The notes under the pieces were generated by a model. That model was given only the letters and a program-made list of their open reading frames with translations. It did not search any database and had not been told where the DNA came from. Shown piece after piece: positions 33,010 to 44,868 of a stretch of DNA of 64,000 bases. The translations under genes and the position numbers were made by a program. The first letter of the stretch is position 1. The number at the start of each line of letters is the position of its first letter. Source of the stretch: Fragilaria crotonensis (taxonomy: Eukaryota > Bacillariophyta > Fragilariophyceae > Fragilariales > Fragilariaceae); contig JAKSYS010000004.1 of assembly GCA_022925895.1 (NCBI GenBank), positions 62,001-126,000 on the forward strand, given 5' to 3'.

Positions 33010-35420
33010 TCAATCCACAAGACGCTCATTCTGCAGGTTGTCAAGTTTGAAGATTCTCTCAAACACATCAAATGTTATGTATCCAACCTCTGAAACGTCC
33101 AAAGCCTTCCACAAATCTTTCAGATCATTCTCTTTCAATGTAGGATCCATTTCTTTCAGCATAACCCGCACGTCATCAAGGTCGATCTTTCCCTTGTTTC
33201 CTGTATCAACTTGGCCAAAAGCCCATTTCAGTCCTCGGGATCGGTCGGGAACGGCTTGCGAGTTCGGTAGACCAAGGCTTTCATGAACTCACGTCGAAGG
33301 CAGATATCATGAATAGACTCCTTGACGTGTTCTGCAGAGTTGAGAAAAGTGTAAAAGTCGCGAGCACGCATAGTTACCACTTTGCATTCATTGGATGCGC
33401 ATGTAGCCGTCGTATTGCGAGGCCGTCCAAGGACGAGAGAATGCTCTCCCGTCACGTCGCCAGCGTGGGCGACAAAGACCTTGCGGCCTTGGACTGACAC
33501 GTCAACGAACCCTTCTTCCACAATGAATAGCTCCTTGCCTTCCTCACCTTCTTTAAACAGCGTTTCGCCGTTCTTAAATTTTTTCTCCACAAGGTTACTC
33601 TGCATTTTCAGAATCATCTTGGCGCGATTACGCTTTCTATGTTTGTCTTTTTCGATCAAACCGCTGCGGACATCATCAGAATCTTTCATGTATTTCTCAA
33701 AGTATTCTCGACTAATCTCAATGGCATGGACGGGTGTTACGCACTGGATAGTCGCAGAACGGATTGCACGAGGGTGAAGGAGCGCTCCTTCACCGAAGAA
33801 ATCCCCCGTCGTTCGTCTTGTCTTGGTACCGTCTTTGGTTGAGACTTCTATGGTGCCCGAGTTGATGAAATACATGTGGTGACCCTCATCCCCCTCCCGA
33901 TACATGATATGGCCCTTCGCGAAGTATCTATTCTTCATGTTCTCAGACAACATATCTGAGTAGTCAGCGAGGGACAGCTTCTCATCACTTCCCCCACCAC
34001 CAAAGAAACCACCGGGGGACGGGGTGTTGGATAACCTTCGCAAGTCCTTGCTACTGATGAAACCTTTATTGCACGGGTCCAGATTACGAAACGATCGCTC
34101 GATCAGGGACGTGCGTTCCTTGACACCGCCGTCGTCTTTCTCAGACCAAGTCAGAATGTCGCGAAAGACTTGAGCTTCAAGGCGAGTCTGGAACTCGCGA
34201 TACAGCGACAGGCGCTTGTCGGAACCCTCCATCTTCTGTTGCTTGGCGGTTTCTCCCTTGACCCACGGGTGTTCCAACATCTGAAAAGCAGTGAGACGCT
34301 TGTTGGGATCGTGCGCCATCAACTTCTCTATCAGATCGAGCGAGGAATCAGAAAGATGGGCCGTGATGGGAGAATTGCGAAGGGGAGGTTTCTTTCCAGA
34401 CAAAACTGCCTCCTCAATTTCCTCGTCCGTTGCCGCTCCCTCTAAGTCGTACGGATGCAACCCAGTAAGCATAATGTAGAGGATCACACCCAACGCCCAC
34501 ATATCCTGACTCGGAAGCATAGTCGAATTTCCGTCATTGTTCTTATCGAGGACTTCTGGAGGAGTATACGCTGGAGTAATTCCGACTGGACTACAAGCCA
34601 TTTCTTCCACTTGCGCACAGCCAAAGTCAACAAGCTTAACAACAGAATCACTGGGGTTTGGAGTGCTGAGCATGACATTCTCCGGTTTCATGTCTCCATG
34701 CACAACTCCAATACCATGAAGGAAAGCGAGAGCTGAAGCAATCTCACGGATCAGGCGGGAAGCGTCAGCCTCTGAGTACGCCCCTGACTTGACCAAATGG
34801 TCAAACATCTCCCCACCCGTAATCAAGTCCAAGGCAAGGTAGTAATGTCTTCCTTCGTCAAAATTCTCTCGGAGGGCACAAATATTGGGATGCCCACCGG
34901 CTTGTCTGATGTGAAGCAGGGCATCCATCTCGCGTTGGAAGCCGACGTCATCGGTGAATTTCTTGGGAATTTTCTTGAGGGCTACCCGTTCACCAGTTTT
35001 CCGATCAGTTGCTGTATAAACAGTGCCGAAAGAACCCTCCCCAAGCGGCCGGTTCCATCTAATCTTGTACCTATCTTCCACTCCGTTCTTTGTTGACGAA
35101 TCTTCCATACGTTGTGCTGTACGATACCGAGCGAGACGAGATACGCCTTCGACAAGTTCCATGAGGCGTGCATGCTCTTCGACTTCTTCGCACTTTGCAG
35201 TATGCGTGCTCGGAGGAAATCTTATTTTAAAGTAGTCAATCTCATGTTCTTCAAGGTATTCATGGGCGACATAGGCCGACGCCATTGATGCTGCAGCGGC
35301 TCCGCATTGCCATAAGGACGAAGTGGACGACGAGGACTTTGAATTTCCAGATGATCCCAACCGACCCGTCGGTGACGACCGATACAGGCGTCGGAAGACT
35401 TCTCGCGACGCTCTCTGCAT
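33010..35420 (-). CDS. CDPK-like kinase with EF-hands and two cNMP-binding domains
   Basis: Exon 1 is 35420-33293; a 59-bp intron (33292-33234, GTGAGT...CGAG) leads to exon 2, 33233-33010; 783 residues. The kinase domain (about 120-390) has LGEGSFGTVY, VALKK, HGDMKPENVM in the catalytic loop (HGD, not HRD), LVDFGCA and TPAYTPPEVL. An EF-hand-like loop (LDPCNKGFISSKDL) follows, then two cyclic-nucleotide-binding domains (about 490-600 and 610-720, with FGEGALLHPRAIRSATI and TGEHSLVLGRPRNTTAT cassettes), and a C-terminal EF-hand pair (VDTGNKGKIDLDDV and LDVSEVGYITFDVF) restored by the intron. Ca2+ and cAMP/cGMP could thus converge on one kinase. Without the intron the frame stops 19 codons later and loses the last EF-hands. 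The N-terminus is basic and Ser-rich. Confidence 0.85.
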
Positions 35421-38400
35421 GGCCTTTCTGTAACCTACTATTGCTTCAAGACAAGGAAACGATTGATGTAGAAGATAGGTGTACGACTATTTCGAAGATC
35501 AAGGATCAAATGATCGACAAATCTTATGTTCAGGTAGTGAAGTTCACGGCACTGAAAAATTGACATCAAAAGAAACCAAACTGGCTATGGCACATGGTAC
35601 GTCACACGAAACACTGTACACTGCAACCCTCAACATTTCGACGCTGACACACGTCAGCAAGGTGGCGTCACACCCTTAGGTTCTGGTTGGCTACTGGACG
35701 ACGAACAGACATAGAAGATTCTGAAGAAGGCACATCAGCTGTCTCCATTGGCAGCCAAGACGTCGATACGGAGTGGGAGCGTGTGCTGACGTCCCACGGG
35801 GTGTCTAGTCTTCGCATCGACACGCATTACTTTGACGTGGCGGTACTGTTGCAGTAGGAGTAGGAGGTAGTAGTACAGTACTGGAACTGAGAATGTTCGT
35901 AAGTTTAGTACTTAGTACTCGTAGTACAGCCTGGTCTTATGTACAGTGCCAAAACAAGAAGTATCCATAGTACTACCAGGTACCGGTACTACCAACTACC
36001 AGTAGTGCTCGTGGCAAAGTTGGGATTTGAATTACAGTATGTTGCTTACAAGTAGCCGGTATTTGGTAGACCCAGGAGGAATAATTCAGTCATGTTTTGT
36101 GTTGTTTCTATTGGCTGAGAGCCGTGTGTTAGAATGCAACATCACCAACAACAAGAACACAGGTGAAGACCCCATTCCTAATGTACAAAAGGTCTTGTTT
36201 GTATCAGCATAGTAGCTAGCGATGACAACCCAACGAAAGCAAGGAGAAAACCTTCTTGACAGAATTGTTCATGTATTTGACAACTCATGAGGAGACCAAA
36301 ATAGCACAAGCTAACAGTGCTGGAAACACTTACCTTGAGGACTTCATAATCCAGTAAATAAGAGAAGTATAGGTGCACATCAACGTTTATTTGATCAATT
36401 GAATTCAATTGTTTAGTCCTGAGCTTAGCAAGTTTTTCATAGTAGCTAGCTACCCAAATGGTGCACCAGCATCATATTCCTGATGAGAGCAGTGCTGCCC
36501 GTATAAATGTATATACAGTTATGCATAACATCACCGAAACATACTGATCCATACATCAATCTCAGCCTTAAACTGAAGGAAAGCATGGAATGGGTAGAAA
36601 GTAGTATAGTACGAAAAGCAGCCAGAACATGAAGAAGATTCAGAGCCAAGGGAATGGACTATTGGAAGGCAAAGCTCATAGAAACAAGGTGGCAAGTAAA
36701 CAAAATCAGACCACAAGAAATATTCCATTACTCACAAATCAACATAGCAAGGATGCACTTAGCCTTGTGAATTAGGAAGCTCTGCTTGTACACTTGCTCA
36801 ACAGCAGCAGTGCTGTCACTTAGTAGGCTGCTCACAAATAACATGCATTGATCATTATAGTAAAAATATTGGAACTATCAATCGCCAGTGAGATTTTTCA
36901 GTGCTTTTGATCATCTTGTTGGCATGTATTAGCAACGGCATGTCATGGCTGGGCTGTGATTAGTGAGCTCCTCACTCCAATGAATGGTGTCTCATTGAAT
37001 CCACTGCTGCTGGTACAGTGCTGTACGACAGATCTTGATCTTCACTTGTTCTTCTCATCTTCTGCAGCTCTCCAACATCATTGTCATAAACTTTTGCAGC
37101 ACACTCACATGATGCACAAAACAAGAGATTAGTCCAATCATTAAGTCCTCCACTCATTAGAATTGGATAGAAGTGTCTGTCAGGTGATGATTTGGATTTT
37201 TCAACTAGTCGCCACTAATGAAAATAGCTATACCCATCTTGATGAAGACATTCTTTTAGCAATCTGTGTGATTTGTGCATTTGGGGTGGGTGCTCGTCCA
37301 TGTTGCTATACAACTGTACTAAGGGCTTAGCTATCAATCGTCACAATTGTTAAATACATAGGACGGTAGAGTGCAATTGTGCAGGGCAATCTGTTGAAAG
37401 AAAGATACTTTATTATCCTGTCCTTGTACTCCGAGTATGTCATAGCTTGTATTATACTTCGAGCTCCGACTGTGATACTTGTACCCTGGTATTTACAACA
37501 AGGCCTCGAATAGCACTGTTGGTAATGCGCGACATGCTTTTTCCAAAAATAGCAAGGATTACCCATCTTGATTCCGCCATATCTACGGCTGGCATTCGAT
37601 TTGTTCGGCCCATTCGCGTGATGCTTGAAGTGCAAATAAAGGCATTGGCCATTGGCTCACACAACGCACTGCTGAGCGTCGCGTTGACGATGACGTCGGA
37701 TATGTTCCATCTGGCTGAGATTCTTCGCAAGAACAGTGTCAAGAGAACAAAATGGCATTGCCCTCCGAAGTGCAGCACGTAGGTGGATGATGGAAGCATG
37801 ATGGCATCATGATGGCACCATGACGATCATTTCGGCTTCATCTTTTCCAAATAGACGAACGACCTACAGGTGTGTTCCATACCAGCACTGGCTGACCTAG
37901 TATTGTTCATGTGACTCGTACGCAGAGTACCAGTTTACCTCGTAAGACTCAGTTTTGCGGACGTCCCTGCTTCCGATGATCCGATGTCATCAGCTGTGTG
38001 TCGTCAGCAATGTATCGGTCGACGTCACATCACATTGGTGCACATCGACTCTTCTTCAAACACCGCTACTTCTATCGCACTGGATGAATGACGTCTTTGT
38101 TTCCGGCACCATGGCAGGATTTCGATCTGGACTTCAAGCCTCGTCCCCCAATCACATAACACATGAGCGTGTGCCGAAGGTCACTGTAGATATGTAGCCG
38201 TACGTGATAGTAATAGTTCATTTGTATGAGCCTACTTTGTACTGCTGTTATTAGCTAACCGAGTGACTGAAGTGCTCCGCGAGAAAATGTGAACGAGGGA
38301 CATATATTATATTCATACACAGCCTTGTTAACTTCACAAGAAGGTGCGTTCATCATCGACAACGCCGTGTCCTTTTAGTCACACCGAGAAAATCACAAAT

Positions 38401-38514
38401 CACAAACCGAAAATTGTCACATTGACGAGCCTGAGTTGTTACCTCAACACCTGGCATATACTGTAGTAATCAAGAACAAGGGTGAAAGTCCTGAACAACA
38501 CACCAAACGCCACC
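35421..38514. other. 3.1 kb intergenic region
   Basis: GTAC-rich at 35850-36010; AT-rich from 36050 to 37450 without coding signal. The only protein-like stretch is the Alba-like fragment listed separately. Confidence 0.45.
37550..37779 (+). pseudogene. possible Alba-domain fragment
   Basis: An open stretch after a possible splice acceptor (AAATAG) reads ARITHLDSAISTAGIRFV, then VQIKALAIGSHNALLSVAL and FHLAEILRKNSVKRTK. The spacing resembles the Alba DNA/RNA-binding domain (I-x-x-S/T start, 'ALG.AI..A' turn, 'vAEIL+' helix). No flanking exons could be fixed, so it may be a fragment or a chance resemblance. Confidence 0.3.
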
Positions 38515-39390
38515 ATGTATTCCGTAGCCCGAACATCATCGTTGACAGCAATCGCTTCGCGTGCTGCTGCTTCTAATTCTGCTTCTGCTGGTCGTCGAGT
38601 ACTCAATTCGACCTCCAAGAGATTCAAGGCATCCGTGTCAGAGAGTATAGGAAAGGAATCTGCGGCCGCGATGACTGCGACATCTCGAAAAGTTGTCGGC
38701 GAATCCTGGGCCAAGAGAAATCAATTTGCCTTCCAATTGGGAGTTGCGACTGCCAAGACCATGGCCGCAGATCTCCTGACACAGACCGTCGCCGAGGGCA
38801 AGACTTTGGCCGAAGTGGATCTGCAACGCAATTTTATCTTTGTCCTTTTCGGATTTGGATACTTGGGTTGCTTTCAATACTGGCTCATGGTCACCAAGTA
38901 CCGCCAATGGTTCCCCACCATGGATCGATTTGCGAAACTCTCCGTGTCAGCCAAGCTCAAGGATACGGCGGGTATACTCGATGCGATGAAGATGGTTCTC
39001 TTTGACATTGTTGTGCATTTGCCAGTCATCTACTTTCCTTGTTACTACACCATCAAGGAACTTGTGGTTGGAAAAACCTGGAATCCTGTGGACTGGCTTC
39101 AAGACGGTATTACCAAGTACTCCATCAATATGAAGGATGATCTCACTGCCATGATCAAGTTGTGGGGTCCTTCGGATTGCATTCAATTTGTTTTGCCCAT
39201 TCACATTCGAATGCCATTTCGACACATGGTCAGTTTCTTCTGGACAGCCTACATTTCCTTTACACGAGGTTCTGTACAAGATACGGAACCTATTGAGCTC
39301 GAGTTGGCGGGAGCCGCTTTGATGGAAACATCGGCATCAGTTTCAGATGTTATTCCCACAGAGACAGAAGTGAACAAGATTCATGCCTAA
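38515..39390 (+). CDS. Mpv17/PMP22-family membrane protein
   Basis: 291 residues from ATG 38515, which sits in a good GCCACCATG context. The N-terminal 70 residues are Ser/Ala/Arg-rich (SVARTSSLTAIASRAAASNS), a likely mitochondrial or other organellar presequence. The Mpv17 features follow: TAKTMAADLLTQT, a LFGFGYLGCFQYWLMVTKYR segment corresponding to the G-P-x-x-H-x-W-Y region, and the signature WGPSDCIQFVLPIHIRMPFR plus FFWTAYISF near the C-terminus. The family forms small four-helix channels in inner mitochondrial or peroxisomal membranes. The 'WP..Q..NF..VP' consensus is altered to WGPSDCIQFVLPIH, so it is a divergent member. Confidence 0.75.
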   Translation: MYSVARTSSLTAIASRAAASNSASAGRRVLNSTSKRFKASVSESIGKESAAAMTATSRKVVGESWAKRNQFAFQLGVATAKTMAADLLTQTVAEGKTLAEVDLQRNFIFVLFGFGYLGCFQYWLMVTKYRQWFPTMDRFAKLSVSAKLKDTAGILDAMKMVLFDIVVHLPVIYFPCYYTIKELVVGKTWNPVDWLQDGITKYSINMKDDLTAMIKLWGPSDCIQFVLPIHIRMPFRHMVSFFWTAYISFTRGSVQDTEPIELELAGAALMETSASVSDVIPTETEVNKIHA

Positions 39391-39755
39391 ACAGGACCAC
39401 TCTCGCGTAAAACGGTCCATATCAAGAAGAAGCGAGGTTTTGCCATGAAAAACGAAGCATCTACCACAAATTATCATGCTATAAGTGAGTGAGAGAGAGC
39501 ATTTTTCAATGTTTACCAATTACACCCTTTAACTATATTCACCCCTTTGAAGGGGATCCTCGGGATTTTCGTTTCGTTGCCCCCATGGTGTCGTCGATTG
39601 GACGAGGGCGTTCGCGACCATCTCACCTCCACCCTTTCTAGACCCCCACCGAAGAAGTCAATCTTGTGTGTAACAACAACAAACAACTACTATCTACTAT
39701 TGCTGCCTGCTACTTCTACTGGTAGTGCTCCGTCGCGCATAGTGAACATGAGGAA

Positions 39756-40777
39756 CTACGCGTTCGGTTGTCCAGCAATCGAAACTAGATTGATGCAATA
39801 GCGGTTTCCAGCACGATCTGGAAGGTTGTGTCCTGAGTGACAGGTGGTGCGAGTAGTACGGAGAAAACGTGAGTGATGGAAAATGGTGGGCATTTTGCAT
39901 AGATACATGAGGCATATAATCCGAGAAGAAAGTTTCCCCAACCCGCCTAGTCCACCAGTATAGACCTTCTTCAATCTTCACATTATTCGAAAACAAAGGG
40001 AAAAAGTGCCAAACCATGGTTCCATACAGTACATGCTGAATGCTGATACGTACCTAAGTGAGTTCCCGATAGGGACACTGTCTCGCCATCCTTCAGGACT
40101 CGAACATTGTCCCAGACTACTTCTTGATCGCGGAAGGATGGCCATCCTGACGTATTAGACGAGGTGGTGAGGTTTTTTGCCAGTGTAGTATACAGTATCG
40201 AATAATGCACACCCAATAGATGTCATGACTGCATTGCGTTGCGATGATGAATTTTAAAGTACAAAAAAAGATACGTACCATGAATTTTGGATTCCTCCAA
40301 GAATTGATCTACCGATCGTCCAACCGGAGCGACAAATAGTGGCTTTCCCGTGACGCTGTCGTAAAAGGCAAGTGGTTGGCCCCCTGTTTTTTCTACATGG
40401 TTTCGAATTGTGTCTTCCAACGATGTGGATACAAAATACCCAGCCTGTTCGGCAAATCGACGATTGTAATTGGTGATGCGATCTGCTAAATTGTTGGATA
40501 CGCCATAGAGTAATTCGGATTGGACCGGTGCGTCCGAAGTGCCGTGGGATTTGGGCGACATGATGTCTTCCTTGCCGTAGATGGGTTTACCACCAACCGC
40601 AGGCACATTAGCTTGCGATACGGCGTTTGCAGGAAGAACAGCGCCGACAACTGCAGCCGCAGCAGCAGCACCGGAGGTTTGGATAAAGGCCCGACGATTC
40701 GATGATGCCGATGACAGCGCTGTGACCACTGTCCCAGTGGAGGCGAGAGCAAGGGAGCAGGCGATGAGTCGGAGCAT
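39756..40777 (-). CDS. thylakoid-lumen MsrB-like protein, three exons
   Basis: Exons 40777-40279, 40146-40054 and 39832-39756; introns of 132 and 221 bp (GTACGT donors, CAG acceptors) with matching phases; 222 residues. The N-terminus is tripartite: a signal peptide (MLRLIACSLALASTGTVVTA), a short Ser-rich plastid transit stretch, then a twin-arginine-like signal NRRAFIQTSGAAAAAAVVGA ending ANA. The core has MsrB landmarks: HGWPSF, GTHLGH and RYCIN (catalytic-type Cys), with PLFVAPVGRSVDQF before them. The zinc CxxC pairs of standard methionine-R-sulfoxide reductases are absent and the domain is short. Lumenal repair of oxidised methionine, or a derived thiol role, is inferred. Confidence 0.65.
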
Positions 40778-41638
40778 TTTCTATGGTTTAGGTCTTCAGT
40801 TTCTGTGGTTTGTGCTTGGTTGTGTAGCCTTTGATGGATTGAGCTCGGCAAATGTGATCGATTGTGTGAGGTATGTAAACGTGTAATTCGAGAAAGGGTT
40901 TCGAAATCTTGCTGATGGCACCTCCGACACGCCGTTGCACGTTGCACGGTGGACGACTCGCGACTCGCGACTGAGTCACCGTAGATACCTCAAGTAGTAC
41001 TGTAGTATACTGTACAGTATGCGATCAATTTGGATTTTTTATCAACAAGATCGTTCGAATCTCTCGAATCCCAGCCGAACCGTGAATGACAACAATTCAC
41101 TGGTATTGGTGTACTGGATACTGGAGATGTCGTACTGGAGGACCCTGAGATTGGTCTGTTAAACATGCTTGGGGTATGCTATCATGCATACGTCACCCTA
41201 TCCTCTGACGCCATAGTGATGGAGATGTCGAATACGAGTTCTCCGTGTAGAATAGAAGGACCATTTGGTATACGTCACTATGATGACGGCGGCTCAACTT
41301 CTTCGACGTCGAGGGTACGTCATCGAGCTTGAAGTTCCAGTGTGAGCACACATCAGAATTCGAATTCGTGATCGTCCATTGGACAAGACGACAAGACGTC
41401 GGATGAGGTAGATTAGGTCACAACTTAAATTATTCATACATGAATATTCTATCATTTTCCTACCATTAGTTAGACACACGTTTGATTCCAGTACACAGCA
41501 TACCACCTACAGAGACAAGACTCCAAACCTGACTTTACGCTCCGTCGTAGAAATTCTGCAACGAGACGAAACCAACGAATACAAATATAGGCAAGGATAC
41601 AGTGATCGTTGGCAACAGAAGTTGATCACACTATCAAA
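40778..41638. promoter_or_regulatory. shared intergenic region of two divergent plastid-protein genes
   Basis: 860 bp between the start codons of the MsrB-like and CruP-like genes, which are transcribed away from each other. It should hold both promoters. It contains GTAC motifs and TGACG/ACGTCA sites (e.g. 41190-41330). No ORF supported. Confidence 0.4.
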
Positions 41639-44600
41639 ATGAATCTGAGCTTTCAGAGCGCCGTTCTCGCCCTGATACTGGGATGCACACGCGTCAGTGC
41701 ATTCCCATACGGCTCCTATCTCAAGAGTTTATCGAACCCACAACCACAACGCGACCCCGAGCCAACATCGATTGATTCTTCATCGAAATCGCCGTCGACC
41801 TGGGAGGATTACAATCCCAATCCGCTTTCGGCGACTGTCGGTGGGCCCGTCATTCAAAATGTTGCGGAACAGTCCGTTCTGGATGCGCAAGATGAGTTCC
41901 TTCGTAAAAGTGGACAAGCACCGACTGCTACAAATGGATTCGGACTTCCCCCATCCTCCACATCCATGGCAGCAACCAATGGTAGCAGCAGACAACTCCC
42001 GGAAACAGTTGATCCATACGTCGCGGCGTATGCTGCCTTCCAAAAGGCCACGACCGACGCATCCTCCAAAGTGGCGACCGTCAACTTTTCTCTTGCCACA
42101 CAACAATCGGAAACTACCACGAAACAGGATCCGTATGCTGCAATGGAGAGTGCCGTGGCCAGTTATGCATCCTCTGCAGACGCCAAGAAGCGGAACGGGA
42201 TTGGATCCTCCTATCTAGATGCCTTGGCGTCGGCCGCTACAGCTGCTGCTCCTGAAAAAGAAACGGCTGCCGAAAATGTAGCAGCGTCATCGACAGCGTC
42301 TTATGTGTATCAAGGGCCTTCGATTGGAGGACAGGAGCCATACATGAGCCTCTGGCAGTCGCAGACGAACCCAGAACCAGTTGCCGCTTCTGCGGTGACA
42401 GATGCGACAATCCCACCGCAAGTAACCGAGGCAACGAATTCGATAGCGTCCGAGGCCCAACCAGTTTCTATCGAAGTGCCTCCTGTTGTTGCGGTGGAAG
42501 AGACCCCCGTCATTCCACAAGTCACCAACCCATTCGCCACAGGTAACAACTTCTTTTCCGCGTACCCGGACACATTGGATAATCCAAGTACCCAAGAGAC
42601 CACCAAGACAAGCGTATCGGAAAACGAATCGTCTCCTACAACCACACAACCCAAGAAACCGTTCGGCGCAGGCTCGTACCTCGAAAACTTGGCCTCCAAC
42701 GTTGTCACGGATAGTGCGGTCGAATCACCCCTGTCGCATGTCAGCGACCCTGTGGTGGAGAAAAATCAATCAGAAAAGTCTGCCGCGTCGTCGCAGCGTC
42801 CTCTGATTCCCATTCACGCCATTAAAGTTGCGGAGCTCTCGCCACCATCGCAGAGTGATAAAACAGAGGAGAAGCCCTTTTTCGCCACGTTTTCCCGAAG
42901 GCTCCATTGCGACCACGAGGCCGGCCTCCAGTTCCGAAGGATCTTTCCAAGAGTCGATTGGAGAGAATCATGAGCCGTACAGCAGATGCTCAGTGAGTGA
43001 TGCTGATGTGTAATTGTTCTTTTGTCAGAAAGGGCCGGTTAGGTCGTTTGTGCATCCGCCTTCCTTTTCTTGTGTGGCTAACTTCGTTTGTTCAATCTCT
43101 TCACAGAGCGGGCGGAGCCGGTGGGGCATCCACCTTCGCAGCCTTTCAACGTGCCGAAGAAAATTGGTCCAAACTCAAGGCCAGCAAGCCTTTTACCTAC
43201 GATTCCAGTCTGTTAGGTCAACACTCCGTGGTCGGTCCTCCCCCAGTGTTTGTGTCGGATGACATCTCTGTAGGAAGTCCTCAAGCGTGGAAGAAATTGC
43301 GTGCCTCGCAAGGCAAAAAGTTGGATTTCGACGCGGTGGTGTGCGGAGGGACACTCGGTATCTTCTTCGCCACGGCTTTGGCTCTCAAGGGCAACAAGGT
43401 TTGCGTCCTGGAGGCGGGTGAACTTCGCGGGCGGGAGCAGGAATGGAATATTTCCATGGAAGAGCTCCAAGAGTTGGTCAGGATTGGCGTCTTGTCGGAA
43501 GACGACATTCAAGCCTCTGTGACAACTGAATTCCCCGGTTGTCGTGCCGGCTTTAAAAACAAGGAGGTGACGTCCTTATCTGGTGGGTACAAAGAAAACG
43601 GAGTTGGCTACGAATGTTTTACTCCGGGTGTACTTAACCTCGGAGTGTCCCCAGCCATCCTGTTGGAACGTGTGAAGAAGCGATTCCTCTCACTTGGCGG
43701 ACAAATCAAGGAACAGACTCCATTGGAAGGAGTTGTTGTGAGTGAGAAGATCGGATCGGCACTAGATTTAGGAGCAACGAAGCAACCGATTACGTCGCGC
43801 CTTGTGATCGACTGCATGGGCAATGCGTCACCAATCTCCAAGCAACAAAGGTATGGGAAGAAACCTGACGGTGTTTGTGCTGTCGTTGGATCATGTGCAG
43901 GTGGATTCGCACCTGAGACCAATACGGTCGGGGATATCATCTATACAAATAGCGAGATCAAGGACTGCGGACAAAATGGAAAGCTTCAATACTTCTGGGA
44001 GGCATTCCCCGTTGGCATTGGGCGTAATGGCAAGGAGCCGGGCACAAGTGATGTAAAGACTACTTACATGTTCACATACTTTGACGCCGATGACTATCGA
44101 CCCAGTTTGGAGATGTTGATGGAAGACTACCTTGATATGCTTCCTACGTACCAGAAATCCATTGTCAATGCTGAGGACGACTTGGATTTCAAGCGTGTGC
44201 TGTTTGCATACTTTCCAACTTACCAGGATTCTCCATTGAAGCCACAATGGAGTCGCGTGCTAGCGGTTGGCGATGCGTCGGGCATTCAGAGCCCTCTCAG
44301 TTTCGGTGGCTTTGGATCTCTTACTCGACACTTGGATCGCATCACGACCGCGATCTCTGAGGCATTAGAGGACGACCTTCTGACTCAGGATGATCTTGCA
44401 GAGATCAACGCCTATCAACCTAACTTGAGCGCAGCGTGGATGTTCCAGAAAGCCATGTCGATTCGAATGGGTCAAGACACCGACTCCAAATTCATCAACC
44501 GCTTACTGGCCACTAACTTTGAGGTCATGAACGAACAAGGCCCCCGCGTCATGAAGCCATTCCTTCAAGATGTTGTCCGATTTGATGGACTTGCCTCCAG

Positions 44601-44868
44601 TCTGTCGGGAAGCTTTGTGAAAGACCCGGCATTCATGCCTGACATTATCCGGCACGTTGGAATCAAGACATTGGCGCAGTGGGTTTGTCACGTGGCCATG
44701 ATGGGCATTTATGCCTTTCTTCATGCCGTTGTTACCCCACTGTTGTCCCCGTTCGTGCGCATGTTCAAGAATGCCCGTGAACGTTTTCAATGGCGTCGCA
44801 GAATGGATTCTTGGAAGTACGGCAGCGGTAGTGACTTTACCTTTCCAAATGACTCAAAAGCTCCGTGA
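41639..44868 (+). CDS. cruP: CruP-like lycopene cyclase paralogue with long N-terminal extension
   Basis: Best model: exons 41639-42854, 42932-42992 and 43107-44868, introns 77 and 114 bp, in phase, 1,012 residues. The first intron has a weak GTGATA donor; the second GTGAGT...CACAG is good. The N-terminus is a plastid-ER signal (LALILGCTRVSAFPYG, ASAF-type cleavage). Next come 380 Ser/Ala/Thr/Pro-rich residues with recurring GSYLxxL motifs. The enzyme part has an FAD-binding VVCGGTLGIFFATALALKG, the CruA/CruP block QEWNISMEELQELV, and VGDASGIQSPLSFGGFGSLT. A C-terminal hydrophobic helix follows. CruP proteins are plastid flavoproteins related to lycopene cyclases and linked to carotenoid and photoprotection metabolism. 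Two separate genes is the alternative. Confidence 0.75.

Noticed and set aside
33228-33240. Premature end of the kinase before its last EF-hands
   Set aside because: A 59-bp GT-AG intron in the right phase restores the EF-hand frame, so a frameshift or pseudogene is not needed.
42855-43106. Two separate genes at 41.6-43.0 and 43.0-44.9 kb
   Set aside because: Only the first part has a plastid signal, two introns join the parts in frame, and the linking peptide KDLSKSRLERIMSRTADAQ is sensible; kept as alternative only.
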